Positions 1 through 11,261 of a stretch of DNA of 64,000 nt are shown piece by piece. The DNA comes from Ambrosia x helenae (taxonomy: Eukaryota > Streptophyta > Magnoliopsida > Asterales > Asteraceae). Under the pieces are notes generated by a model. That model had not been told where the DNA came from. It worked only from the letters and a program-made list of their open reading frames with translations, and searched no databases. The stretch lies in contig CM061228.1 in assembly GCA_030844895.1 (NCBI GenBank), forward strand, positions 140,728,444 to 140,792,443. Reading direction: 5' to 3'. Position numbers and translations under genes: made by a program. Position 1 is the stretch's first letter; every line of letters starts with the position of its first letter.

Positions 1-175
1 TCATTTTATACATTTTATTAAAAACTCCAGCTACTCTGTCAAACAGCAATATATTTAAAAGCTACAGTTACCGGCTTCTGGCTTCCAGCTACAGCTACGA
101 GCTACCAGCTTTCAGCCATCAGCCTCCAGCTTACAGCCAATAGTTACTAGCTATTTTGCCAAACATACCCTAAAT
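1..175. mobile_element. Edge of a probable hAT-like non-autonomous element
   Basis: The stretch is built from short variants of agctac/agctnccagct and ends near 165 in gccaaacataccc. Read on the minus strand this gives GGGTATGTTTGGCAAAATAGCT, a pattern commonly seen at ends of plant hAT-like MITEs. The other end would lie left of the window, so no target-site duplication can be checked. Low confidence. Confidence 0.3.
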
Positions 176-999
176 CTAATCCTAACATAAGAATTAAGAA
201 ATATGAAAATAAAATACAAATTACTACAAGTAAGATTGTTGATCCAAACAATGCATAACTTTCATTGCATAGGGTACAAATTATTATAGCATATCTCTCG
301 TTGACAACATAACATGATCATAAGATACAAAATAAATAGTAAAAATTAGTAAAATGATGATACTTGTAAATCTTGACTTCATATATATTGTAATAAGAAA
401 CTTATGAGTGTCTATAGAAGTGATATAACTAAGCTTTAAAAGCAACTAAATTAAGAACATTGTTAAGGTTGTAAACGATGAGCAAAAAGTATATTATAAC
501 CGCTACAAAACCGGAGATTAAAGCTGCCGTAACATGGTGGCAAAATTTAGGAACTTGGCCACATATCGGTAGCCAACCGGCATGTGAATTCCCTTCCTTC
601 CCTAATTGCCCGACTCCAACCGCGGCCGAAAAGCTCGATATCAAGAACGACAATACAATCTACAAAAATTATAATTAAAAAAAAATTATGCATGGCTATA
701 AATAGTGACTTAAAACACATGAAAGTAATGTTTTTGAAGTACCAAATCAAGTACGAGAACATGACGCCCCAACTTCTTTGGAGGAACAAAGAGTGCTCCA
801 AAACTATAAAGTGTCGTGATAATGCTAACTACCACAAAGTACCTACAAGAGACCCAATACACTCAAGTCAACATTATACTATGGCATCAAGAACACATGG
901 TAGCATTTGCCTGATGCATGTAAACAGTGACGGAACCAGAAAATTTTATATCAATATACGTTTTTTACATCATCATCATCATCATCATACTCAGTTAAT
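176..999. other. Intergenic, no supported gene
   Basis: AT-rich sequence. The overlapping ORFs at 429-1024 on both strands have no recognisable domain, and the longest ends in a histidine run encoded by a (CAT)n microsatellite at about 967-989. I see no gene here. Confidence 0.6.
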
Positions 1000-1215
1000 C
1001 CCACCTATAGCAAAGCTAAGGTAGGGTCTGAGGAGGGTAAGATGTAGACAGTCTTACCTTTACCCCTAAGAATAGAGAGGCTGCTTCCAGTGAGACCCCC
1101 GGCTCGATGTGGTTTGGTATCAAGCCTTGGACATAAGGCAGAAAACACTTAGCAATCGGGATAAACCCGATCGGTGCATGTACCCCTTTGTCTTTTGGCT
1201 ATCCACGCCACCACA
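1000..1215. repeat. Dispersed plant repeat, possibly SINE 3' part
   Basis: The block from cccacctatagcaaag through ggtagggtctgaggagg and agagaggctgcttcc to the region after gacccccggctcg matches, from memory, a widely dispersed plant repeat resembling the 3' body of Au-like SINEs. A related motif (gtagggtttgagcagg...ggaatgtagg) recurs at about 50295-50415. I do not see a clear Pol III box A/B pair or target-site duplications, so the class is uncertain. Confidence 0.4.
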
Positions 1216-2273
1216 TGTTGCATGATTAATTAGAGAGTTTTAGATGTGTGTAAAATTTGATCGGTTAAAGGTCAACAAACCTGACCCTGGACCCTCTCTA
1301 GTTCCATCCATGCAAACGTTCTATATATAACATAATAAGTTAAAGATTTAAACTCAAAATGTTTATGTTATTCTAAACAAGTTATCCAAATCATATGGGC
1401 TAAACTTTAATGACTTACTTCAATCTTTTGGCTTTTCTTAATCTTCAACAATTATAATTTCAAAATGTGGATCCAAAAAACTTATCTAAGATTAAGTTTT
1501 TATGAACACCCGCTAAAAAGAATTATGTTAAATTAGAATTGACTTACTTGAGTGTGGGTGAGTTGTTATACTTGGCTTGAAAGGTCATGCCCAAGACTTT
1601 GGCTGAGTCATGGCTAGTGACCATAACAACAGTGGCTACAAAAGTTGAAACCATGGCTAGGACCCTTAGGCAAACAATTGGGATCCATTGACTCTTGTTC
1701 ATGGAGAGATCAAAATTATATCAATAAGACTATGAGAAAGAGAGATATGGAAAGACCAGAGAGAGAAGATTATAAAAAATGTATTACATGTTTATTGATC
1801 TTTAAATAAACTTTGGTTAGTGCAATTTCTAGAGTTGAAAGTGCTAAATACAGAGTAATGTACAACTTTTGATGTTTCATGTACAAGTTCGTAAAACAAT
1901 GTTATTCTGAGTGTTGGTGAACTTTATGATATTATGACCCGAACAAGGTAGATGACAAGTAGGCAAGGTTGGTACGTGTGTTGTTCATTGGTGACCTAAT
2001 AATAAGTTTTTTAGTGCACACATATGATGCAATAATGCGGCTACCAAAACTTAGTATATAAATATTGTTTAGTCTTTTTATTAGTGCAACTTTTGCATAA
2101 AATATATTAAATATATGAGTTTTAAATTTACGTCGGTAATGTTTTAGCCGATATTTTCTAAGATAGCCAACGTAAACAAAATATCAAACTTCCTTTGGAC
2201 TGTTTTTTTATCTTATAATAAGTACAACTGTCTATTCCGGTACACAAGAAATGGAAATAAAAAATATAAAGGC
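1216..2273. other. AT-rich intergenic, nothing identified
   Basis: No ORF with recognisable domains, no inverted or tandem repeat that I can support, and no RNA gene. Confidence 0.55.
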
Positions 2274-2714
2274 TTTATATATAGGGAAAATGACCAATAT
2301 AGCCCGTTGACCGGGCATTTTGCACAAATAGCCCTCTCCACCGTCTTTGGATAGACGGGACACGGCTCCCAACCCGCCTGAACCGTCTTTGGAGAGACGG
2401 GACACGTTGTGACCCCCCCCAACCGCCACGTGGCGTCTCTGATCCCGAGATGTACCGTCTCTCTCCAGACGGGTCAGAACCCTCTCCCAGACGGTTCACG
2501 TTTCCCAAGACGGCTGACCCTTCGGTTCAACCGTCTCCCAGACGGTTCACGTCTATCAATGCCGGCTGACACTTCGGGTCAACCGTCTCAAAAAGACGGG
2601 TCACCTTTCCCAAGACGGCTGACCCTTCGGTTCAACCGTCTCTCAAGACGGTACACATTTACCTACGCGGTGGTTCCCGATGAGCGGCGACGCTTCGGTT
2701 GTCCGGCTCAGCCC

Positions 2715-2722
2715 TATAAATA
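2715..2722 (+). promoter_or_regulatory. TATA box of the element-borne ORF
   Basis: TATAAATA lies 180 bp upstream of the ATG at 2895. It is followed by a C/A-rich leader containing an approximately 11-bp motif (caccgtccaac) repeated several times at about 2815-2890. The spacing suits a plant Pol II core promoter; activity is inferred. Confidence 0.5.
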
Positions 2723-2894
2723 CCCGTCTCCCGTCCATTTCCCGTCATCCAACCCCGTCTGAACACAATCCACCACCGTACAACTCCGTCCAAACACCAT
2801 CTACTACCCGACGACCACCGTCCAACACCGTCCAACACCGTCCAACACCGTCCAAACCACCGTCCAACACCGTCCAAACCACCGTCCAACACCA

Positions 2895-3245
2895 ATGGCA
2901 CCCCAAAGATGGACGGAAGAACAAGAGATTGCGTTGATTGCGGCATGGCTGCATGTTGAAGAGAGTACACACCTCAACAACAAATGGTTCCGGATCCTGA
3001 ATGAATACAACCGGCTCGTTGGGGGGTCACAACGTACCACCGAGTCGCTTAGCCGCAAGTTGAATGATTTGACGACAAAGTGTCAAATATTCAACGGCCA
3101 CCACAACCGGACCCTTTACGACGTACCCGCAAACTTTCCTGAAGACGTGGCCATTAGACACAGTCTAAGGCAGTATAAAAACAGGGAGGGTAAAGAGTTT
3201 AAACATGTGTCCGTGTGGCAAATGATTAAACATCGTCTTATGTAA
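2895..3245 (+). CDS. Short Myb/SANT-like protein inside the transposon
   Basis: This 116-residue ORF starts at the first ATG after the TATA box and leader, and ends in TAA before an AT-rich tail. The N-terminus reads W-T-E-E-Q-E-I-A-L-I-A-A-W, the first helix of a Myb/SANT-like (trihelix-related) DNA-binding domain. A conserved NKWFRILNEYN segment and TESLSRKLNDLTTKCQIFNG follow, as in plant proteins of this class and in ORF1 of PIF/Harbinger elements. The usual C-terminal NAM-associated region is missing, so the protein is short. It may be a captured host gene fragment or a reduced ORF1. Expression is not shown by the sequence. Confidence 0.5.
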   Translation: MAPQRWTEEQEIALIAAWLHVEESTHLNNKWFRILNEYNRLVGGSQRTTESLSRKLNDLTTKCQIFNGHHNRTLYDVPANFPEDVAIRHSLRQYKNREGKEFKHVSVWQMIKHRLM

Positions 3246-4079
3246 TTTGTAATTATATTTTTATTTATTTGTAATGGTTTTATTTTTAATGCAATAGTTG
3301 GTTATATTTTTAATTTGTTGTTTTGTTTTTATATTTAAACGTACTATACTATTATAATCACAAATAAACAATAAATATTATTACAATAACAATTAAAAAA
3401 CTACACTATTACAACAAACTTCCCGAGAATAAAGAAGCAACAAGAGAAAATTAAAAAGCAACAAGTAAAAAACTACACTATTACAACAAACTTCCCAAAT
3501 TTACTTCCAGAACTAGGAACTTTGTTTGAAGTAATAGTAATGTCTAACCAACTATTGAGGACTACATCTTAGTGTTAGATGTTTTGTCCTCCACAGCGGC
3601 GGTAGTAGCAGTGGTCTACATAGACGTTGTTTCGAATGGTGTATGTGCTCTACACAGACAAGTCCGAAACATTTCCTCGTTTTATGTAACAATAGTTCTC
3701 AGTGAGCACACGTCGAACATCGAGACATAAATTCGGAAAGCGAACGAACTTGCCTAAAATGTAGACCACCACATCATCGATCCATTACACGGGTTGCAAA
3801 CCACGCGCAGATGGAACAACAATCCAAGTAGCCGTACGCAGATGAAACAACAATCCAAGTAACCGGGACATATTTTCCGAAGCCGGTAGGCTTCGGCTGG
3901 AAAGTCAAAAAGGCGTCGGCTGGGAAAGTAAAAAAACGTCATTGGATTGGAAGATGAAAGCTTAGAGGAGACGGGTGGGTGCATGGAAGATGAAAGCTTA
4001 GAGGAGAGCGGTGGGTGCAAATTTCGTTAAGTTAATTGGGGTATTTATATACACTCGTGAGACGGTTCAGACGGTATCA
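3246..4079. other. Interior of the Mutator-like element
   Basis: AT-rich 3' flank of the SANT-like ORF, then mixed sequence. An approximately 45-bp direct repeat (ggaagatgaaagcttagaggag) occurs twice near 3948-4015. No further credible coding region. Confidence 0.5.
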
Positions 4080-4594
4080 CAAATTTCGTTAAGACGTCTT
4101 GGGAAAGGTGACCCGTCTGTTTGAGACGATTGACCCGAAGGGTCAGCCGGCATTGATAGACGTGAACCGTCTGGGAGACGGTTGAACCGAAGGATCAGCC
4201 GTCTTGGGAAACGTGAACCGTCTGGGGGAGATTTCTGACCCGTCTGGAGAGAGACGGTACAGCCTCGGGATCAGAGACGCCACGTGGCGGTCCTCTGTTG
4301 GCTGAAATGGGAAGCCTCTCGGGAGACGGTTCAGGCGGGTTGGGAGCCGTGTCCCGTCTCTCCAAAAACGGTGGAGGGGGCTATTTGTGCAAAATGCCCG
4401 GTCAACGGGCTATATTGGTCATTTTCCCTTATATATATTTTTTTATGCATGTCAAAGGCGGCGACAAACAAATAATATCTATTCATCCTGTAAATTTTCA
4501 ACTGGCATGAGAGAAAGAAAAATATATAAAGAAAATATATTTTTGTAACGGTATGTAGAGTGTAGAGAACTAAAGAAAATAAGCAAAGCTTTTC

Positions 4595-4911
4595 TTTTTT
4601 TTTTTTTAACGGCCAACGAATTAATTTCCAAGCACTCTCGGACACCTTTTGGCGAATCAGGTACTCGAGAGTACCCGGGTCACCAATTGCCACCAATTCC
4701 CGGGAAAACCCGACCACTCACCCGCCCGAAAGCACGACAGTGAAATAATCGGTAAAACCGGTCAGGATCAGGACTCGAACCCAAGCCAATGGCTGGGTCA
4801 TCCCCCATTTCCCCTCCACCAATGTCCTCCAAATGTAGCTAGTGGGAATTGAACCCAAGCCTCCCATATAAAACTTTAGGCCCTCAACCAACTAGGCTAC
4901 AAGTGTTGGAC
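4595..4911 (-). mobile_element. Full-length tRNA-derived SINE
   Basis: Read on the minus strand, the element has an internal Pol III promoter: box A TAGCCTAGTTGG (4888-4899, complement) and box B GGTTCAATTCC (4845-4855, complement) about 33 bp apart. A second B-box-like GGTTCGAGTCC is at 4771-4781. It ends in a poly(A) tail (T-run on plus, 4595-4607). It is bracketed by 16-bp duplications ATAAGCRAAGCTTTTC at 4579-4594 and 4912-4927 that differ at one base. Box A, box B, A-tail and long duplications together establish a SINE; the family name is not known to me. The ORFs across it are not coding. Confidence 0.85.
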
Positions 4912-5055
4912 ATAAGCGAAGCTTTTCTAGCTTAGTGGTGTTAAAGGTGTGTTAAAACTGTTTCCTTTATTACCAAATTAAGAGTTAATATGATTAGTGA
5001 GTATCTGAGTTTGGCGTTCTATAAAAAATCTCAAAATTTTTATCTTTATATGTGA

Positions 5056-6432
5056 CTAGATTATACCACGGGTAGGGCTGTTCAAATCGCTCGCCGTTCG
5101 TGGATCGCTCGTCGCTCGTTCGGAAAATGCTCGAAAAATGCTCGCTCGTTCTTCCGGTCGGTTGTATATGAGCCGATCGGCTCGGTTCGGTTTGTAAATG
5201 AGCCAAGCACGAGCAAAGGTACGCTCGGATCGGTTCGGCTCGAATATATTTTTATTTATTTAATAATAAATATACACACAATTTATAGATAAATTTATGA
5301 CTTTATATATAAGATTCTATTGGATTTGACTCAGTATATGCAAACAAAATATAACCAGGCCACTTAACACAATAAAAAATTAACACTAGATTTAATAGTA
5401 AAACAATAAGTCATGAGGTGATAGTCTTGACTTATTTATGTTAATAGTCGTCCATCGCTAATTGTCACTTGATATTACACCTACGGCACAATGCAACAAC
5501 TGTTGTCTGACGTATGCTCATCACCTCACCAGCCTCAATCTAAGCCTTATCCTTGGACACTGTGATCTCAATATTAGTGTTAGCATCGGACATTTTGACC
5601 TTAGTTGTCACCCGACAATGAAAACATCGAAGGAAACATCCCAATTTTATAATCGTCCATATTATTCCCCGCTCGATTCTCGCTCGGCGCTCGCTCAGAA
5701 AATTTGCGCTCGAAGAATGCTCGTTCGGTTTTTGGCTCGATTGTAAACGAGCCAAGCACGAGCAAAGCTTCGTTCGGATCGGATCGGCTCGTGAACAACC
5801 CTAACCACGGGAGAGTCTCGGGTTGATAAATTTAATATGATACATCAATTTTATATATGAAATAGAGTGATGTATAACTCTAATATTAATATCTAACCTA
5901 AAACAAATTAACAATGTACAACTCCAATGCTAACACCTAACCTAAAAGAATGTAAAAACTTTAATGTAACTCTAATATTAACACTTATCCTAAAGACTAA
6001 ATAAATGTACAACTCTAACATACTAATATTGATACCTAACTTAAAACAACGTATAACTTTATTAACCTATTCGGCTCTGGTTGAAAAAAATTCATATTTA
6101 CTGATTTAAACATAATTAGTGACTTGTCTATACATGATTAATGATTTACCTGAACACTTTGTATTTTTTTTCCTGTATGAACAAAACCCCACAAAAAATT
6201 TCACCGTTTTTTATATAGCACTATGGTACTCGTTGGAAAGATAATAAAACGCTCGTTAATTTGGTGTAATTTTTTTTCCAATTTTGTTTTTAAATTATTT
6301 TTTTTCCTAAAATATCTCAATGCCACATGGGATGACACGTGGCACACTCAAGGAAGAGAATGCCTCTTTATGTGTCATGTCATTAAAATGGCTTTGGTTT
6401 ATAATATGTATAGATATAGATATAGATATAGA
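5056..6432 (-). mobile_element. Non-autonomous Helitron (minus), interrupted by a hAT element
   Basis: On the minus strand the 5' end begins TCTATATCTATATC at 6432, preceded by A. The 3' end reads CCCGTGGTATAATCTAG followed by T, with CTAG at 5056-5059, as expected for insertion between A and T. The interior resembles 24600-25183 on the opposite strand (GTGCCACGTG/GTGACATGTG, tagcactatggtactcgt, repeated cctaacctaaaac motifs). A 731-bp hAT element splits it at 5073-5803. No Rep/helicase coding is present. Confidence 0.7.
5073..5803. mobile_element. Non-autonomous hAT element with 8-bp duplication
   Basis: Ends are TAGGGCTGTTCA and TGAACAACCCTA (11 of 12 positions inverted-complementary). The flanking duplication is ACCACGGG at 5065-5072 and 5804-5811, exact. 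The subterminal regions are rich in gctcg/ttcgg motifs and are similar to each other (about 5090-5230 and 5665-5790). Eight-base duplications and TAGGG ends are diagnostic of the hAT superfamily. No transposase is encoded; ORFs at 5462-5798 are spurious. Confidence 0.88.
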
Positions 6433-8474
6433 TTAGCAGTAACCTTTAAAAGATTTACTTTTTTTATGTAATCACATAATCTCAAACTACAAGATTGATT
6501 ACATGACATTGATAGATTCATTAAAAATGTAGTAAATCTAACAATTAAGTATTGTTATACCTCATGTATTGACATTTTAATCATTCTTTGATTTACATGT
6601 TTTAGTTATTTTTTTAATCCCTTAGGGGGGAAAAGTTTAGCCCGACACCCACTCAAAAGGTCCTATAGCATCATAAAGTTCACTAGTAATTACTTATTGA
6701 AAAACATCGGTTAAAATATGATTTTAAAATTTTAATATTTTTCGATAATTATTTATTTCATTTATTAGTTTAATTGGACTTTCTTACTCATGGATTGAGA
6801 AAGTTGCATAAGGCGGTATCTACTTTCATTACCTTCCCAATTGAGCAAACTATTTATATTTTACAAACAATAACAATTTATATGAAACACGTGGCACGAT
6901 TTAAGAGCACTGTCACGGGAAGTTATGTGCAAGCTATGTATCCTGGTGGGACGGTTAAATGTCACTTTGGAAGAAAAAAAATGTATATTTGGGTAAAGGT
7001 TACTTTTACCTAATGCTCTGCTCAAATGTTTATTTTTCGTTTTATTAAAATAAAAGTGTTAATGTGCTTAGAATGATACATTTTTGTATCTTAAAAAAAA
7101 GAATTTTTCCTGATAATTAAAATCTATGGAATAATTCAGGTTCATATGGAATAAAAAGTTTTACTAGGATAATCCATCTTATTTTCAATACTGTTTGATT
7201 TTTAGTTAAACTAGTGGGATTTCCCTTGCGTTCCGATAGGAGTTCGATTTCGATTAGTATCAGTTCGATTCGTTTCGATTCGTTTCGATTCGTTACGATA
7301 CCAATACAATGTAGTTTACAATATCAAATTTGAATACAAATTTATTTTCATTATATATATATACACACACTGACACACATTTGCGTTTTTAGAAATAAAT
7401 ACGTAGTGATGTTTGTATTAAAGGTCATGTTTATCAAATCCAATAAAACAAAAGTTTCAAACACGAACAACTCTTCAAATAAAAGGTTTTTGAATATCCA
7501 TCTAAACATAAAAATCTATGATCATAATGATTTCAATATATAAATCAAACGTTATTGTACATGTGCTAATGGAACAATTTTTGGTTCAATGACAAAAACA
7601 TAGTTATATGATCCAACGTGTATCTTCATAATCCAAGTCTATTTATGTTAAGGCAATGTGTTATCATGGTTCAAACCCTTAAGGAGTAAGGAGTTGGCTA
7701 TGAATGACAATAAACCACTCTTGAGATAAGTTGTCTTGTTTAGAGTCTCATGATCGATTATAAGTTCACAACTTATACTTGCTAGATGCCTAATTACATA
7801 TAACTTGTTGGACTGAGTTTTTTTATTTGCTAGTGTAATATGCCTTCAAGATGTTCGTGGTATCTTCACTAACTATAATTTATGAATAATTAACCATATA
7901 AACTGAATTAATGTTTTATTGGATCTATTTTACACATATCCTAAACATGTGAAATTGTGAATTAAGAAGTTGGTTACCTTTTCTACAACAAAATAAGTTA
8001 ATAACTCATTGAAAATTATACTATATTAATATGTCATGCTAATGAATAGTAATTTCATTATTATCATTATTAATGTTATTTTAAATACTTATAATTTCAA
8101 ATAATTTCAACATGTTTGGTAGTGGTGTGGTGGTTGGGTTTGTTGGTTTATATGATCATTATTCAAGTTCAATTTTTGCAACCATAATATGGGGTCTATT
8201 TTGGCCACATTTTTTTTGCTTTTCTTATTAACTTTTTTTTCTCATTTTGACCACCAAAATTTTTTTAAAGTTTTTTTTTTCCTCATTTTGGCCACATAAT
8301 GTTTTTTTACTTTTTGTTTAAGTTTTTTTTCTCGTTTTAGCCACCAACTTTTTTATTAAGTTTTTTTTTTCACATGGGTTTGTTTTATTTTATTGTATGT
8401 GAATATATTATTATACTATTACTATATGATATTATAATTAAACTAAAGGTGAGACTTAACAGTCACTTAATATT
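6433..8474. other. AT-rich intergenic with simple repeats
   Basis: Holds short direct repeats gattcgtttc (about 7255-7290), TA/CA dinucleotide runs (about 7352-7368) and a set of t-rich repeats with ttttggccacc and cattttgaccacc (about 8180-8370). The 79-residue ORF at 6774-7013 has no recognisable domain. No gene is supported. Confidence 0.5.
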
Positions 8475-8593
8475 ATCTTTTATGTCCACGAAACCTTCCA
8501 CGCAACAGGAGCTCCCACAGCGACGCACAATCTTTAACGTCCACTAAACCCTCAACGCAACAGAAGCTCCCGCCGCGAAGCACGGGGTAATAG
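8475..8593. mobile_element. Helitron-like tail segment, left of the composite LTR insertion
   Basis: Two tandem copies of an approximately 58-bp unit (gtccacgaaacc...cgcaacaggagctcc and gtccactaaacc...cgcaacagaagctcc). They continue logically across the insertion into 24068-24145, which ends in a Helitron-type 3' terminus. Position 8589-8593 is the left AATAG duplication of the LTR composite. Confidence 0.4.
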
Positions 8594-9219
8594 TGTAACA
8601 CCCCAACCGATGGCGGAAACATCGGGATGTCACGTATTGATGATTGTTCAGTAGCTCATGGTAAATAATAAGTTTCAATAAATGATTTAAATAAATTACA
8701 TATAACTGTTCTAAGAATTTGTACATCATAATGAAAAATACAAGCTACGCATCTTCAAGCATTAACTCTAATCTTCGAGCATGTTATAACCTGAAACATG
8801 TTAAGTTTGAAAATATTTTGGATCAACAAAAGTTGGTGAGAATTACATAGGTTTTTGATAATAAAATGAATAAAAATGTTGTGCAATTCATGTGTCATGT
8901 CAATCTAGCCCATATGTGAGAACATACTAGAAATAAATCGAGTGCATAATCAACCCTGATGACTGTTATAAAATGATACATACCATACGCTCATGGTCCA
9001 ATTGAATATGTTATGCGATAACAAACACCCACGTAACCTTTGTAGGAGGCACGTATCCGGGTGGGATTGTCAGTCCAATAGATCTACCAATGTATACCGT
9101 CGGCTTGTACGGAGTTAATGATTATGCTAGAATGGTGCTTACTCTAATCATGCTCAAGACATAATGCAACATAGAAAACACATAGACACATTGATGATTG
9201 AATTGCAATGATAATGTTG
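8594..9219 (-). repeat. Minus-oriented LTR copy (partial)
   Basis: This is a near-identical direct repeat of 10154-10780. On the minus strand it ends ...ccatcggttggggtgttaca at 8594, the LTR terminus at the AATAG site. Its other side joins the internal region at the microhomology caacatt (about 9213-9218), with no purine tract visible. The left copy is therefore an internally deleted element. Confidence 0.65.
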
Positions 9220-10153
9220 ATCTTAATTTGGTTTTCGGTGAAAGCAAGGATGTCAATTTTTTTTTTTTTTTGTATATAGTACAAACTAATTGGATTTAGA
9301 GTAGGATATTTCAGTGAGTCAAAGACTTCAAACACGATGACGGGTTTCAAAAATCAAGATTTTGTTCAGACGTTTTGTATAATAGGCTTCAAGTAATCCA
9401 TAAAAGAAGTGATTCTTAATAGGTTAAAACATTTTTATCGAAAATCATTTGTTACGCCAATGTATAAACATTTGAATTTAGAAATTTAAGTTTGAAGACA
9501 TTTTGACAAAAATATGTATTTTCCATAATTTATAGGTGATGAAAATTTAACAATAATAAGAAATCTTTAGTGTTGTACTAGGGTATACTCAGGTTATGAG
9601 GTTATAGTTTAAAAATATATAATATGTTGAGAAAGAAAATAATATGATTTGGATAGGGTGTTGAAAATAATCAAACGTACGAGTAATATTATAAGTTTGT
9701 AAAATGAAGTGTGGTGGTAAACCCCACAGATGATTCATGAAAGTTAGGCTAACAGGGGAATTACATAAGGGAACAGATTTGGATTGCAAAAATTTTAAGA
9801 TTCAAAACTTAGAATTTATACGGGAGTGAGAGGGTATAAATTAAAATGAAACACGAAGATTGTAAACATTTAATCACGAATAAACGAAGATGTTGACTTA
9901 TCAAAACAGATCAGGACTAAGCCCAAGGAATTTGCCCTAATAACCTAGAAGTACGTTAGGATTGTACCAAGTAAGTGAAAGAGAGTAGGCAAGACCAAGT
10001 TAGGCTAAGAATAAGGATGAGGATAGGGATAGAGATAAGGATAAGGTAGAGCTACAAGCAACTAAAGCAAGTACTGATTAATGTCCTAAGGCTATAGACT
10101 AGATTATTTTTCTAATAACCTAATTCCCTATAACCAAGGCTCTGATACCAATC
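9220..10153 (-). other. Truncated internal region of the minus-oriented copy
   Basis: Begins on the minus strand right after the LTR with gattggtatcagagcc, the binding site complementary to initiator-Met tRNA, and runs about 0.93 kb. The same sequence lies in plus orientation at 19613-20553. The matching 66-residue ORFs at 9589-9789 (minus) and 19977-20177 (plus) have identical translations, which shows how close the arms are. These ORFs have no recognised domain and are not called as genes. Confidence 0.65.
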
Positions 10154-11075
10154 TGTAACACCCCAACCGATGGCGGAAACATCGGGATGTCACGTATTGA
10201 TGATTGTTCAGTAGCTCATGGTAAATAATAAGTTTCAATAAATGATTTAAATAAATTACATATAACTGTTCTAAGAATTTGTACATCATAATGAAAAATA
10301 CAAGCTACGCATCTTCAAGCATTAACTCTAATCTTCGAGCATGTTATAACCTGAAACATGTTAAGTTTGAAAATATTTTGGATCAACAAAAGTTGGTGAG
10401 AATTACATAGGTTTTTGATAATAAAATGAATAAAAATGTTGTGCAATTCATGTGTCATGTCAATCTAGCCCATATGTGAGAACATACTAGAAATAAATCG
10501 AGTGCATAATCAACCCTGATGACTGTTATAAAATGATACATACCATACGCTCATGGTCCAATTGAATATGTTATGCGATAACAAACACCCACGTAACCTT
10601 TGTAGGAGGCACGTATCCGGGTGGGATTGTCAGTCCAATAGATCTACCAATGTATACCGTCGGCTTGTACGGAGTTAATGATTATGCTAGAATGGTGCTT
10701 ACTCTAATCATGCTCAAGACATAATGCAACATAGAAAACACATAGACACATTGATGATTGAATTGCAATGATAATGTTGTAACATGTTTCACCCCAAAAA
10801 CGGTGATAAATAAAAAAAGGGCTATGTAAAACTCACCTGAAATTCACAAAATATGTCTTTACCAATAACATCAAATCGTGACCTTGAATGAGATATTAAA
10901 GCAATTATTTCAAACAACTATACATACGCTTATATTTTCAAGAAATCCAAACCAAATTACTAACGGTTCGTTAAGTCATACACACTTTAAGACGCGCATT
11001 CATTCAATGCGAGTCTAGGTAGTTGAATAAACTATCTATACAATCAATAAATGAAACAAGCGTATTTGCATTAGA
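10154..11075 (-). repeat. Minus-oriented LTR copy adjoining the inversion centre
   Basis: On the minus strand this runs from gcaaatacgcttgtttc (near 11075) through gtgaatttcaggtgag (10847) to ggtgttaca (10154). The 10848-11075 part is the reverse complement of 22027-22255 in the right-hand LTR. About 87 bp (11076-11161) separates it from the plus-oriented LTR, making a head-to-head arrangement. Confidence 0.6.
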
Positions 11076-11161
11076 ATTTAAGGCATCGTTTGTTTGTAAT
11101 AGGATACAAGAGTTCAATTAATTCAAGTTCAGACTTTTTGCTACTTGCAAATACTTACACA

Positions 11162-11261
11162 GTGAATTTCAGGTGAGTTTTACATAGCCCTTTTTTTATT
11201 TATCACCGTTTTTGGGGTGAAACATGTTACAACATTATCATTGCAATTCAATCATCAATGT
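11162..11261 (+). repeat. Start of the plus-oriented LTR, split by the nested element
   Basis: gtgaatttcaggtgag... to atcatcaatgt is the inverse of 10748-10847. The LTR resumes at 19014 with aatgtgtctatg and ends at 19612. The split carries the AATGT duplication of the nested element. Confidence 0.7.

Larger units (their letters stand above)
2283..4429. mobile_element. Mutator-like DNA transposon with long terminal inverted repeats
   Basis: The left end (AGGGAAAATGACCAATATAG) is the near-exact reverse complement of the right end (ending ctatattggtcattttccct at 4429). Similarity extends inward about 350 bp on each side (about 2283-2640 against 4080-4429). These arms contain repeated gacggttcac/ccgtctcccagacgg subterminal motifs. 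Flanks are tttatatat (2274-2282) and tatatatat (4430-4438), an 8/9 match, compatible with the 9-bp duplication of Mutator-like elements but blurred by the TA-rich target. Length is 2.15 kb. No transposase catalytic domain is visible; it carries one short SANT-like ORF. Mutator assignment rests on TIR length; PIF/Harbinger is an alternative because SANT-like ORF1 proteins are typical there. Confidence 0.7.

Noticed and set aside
2409..2762. 117-residue ORF in the Mutator-like arm
   Set aside because: It translates the subterminal ccgtct repeats of the inverted arm. The credible ORF begins later, at 2895.
4769..4899. tRNA-like boxes suggesting a tRNA gene on the minus strand
   Set aside because: Box A and box B are present, but there is no cloverleaf with anticodon stem. 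The A-tail and 16-bp duplications identify a SINE.
9589..9789. 66-residue ORF present twice (also 19977-20177)
   Set aside because: Duplication reflects the inverted LTR-element arms. No domain, and it lies in a non-coding internal region next to the primer-binding site.
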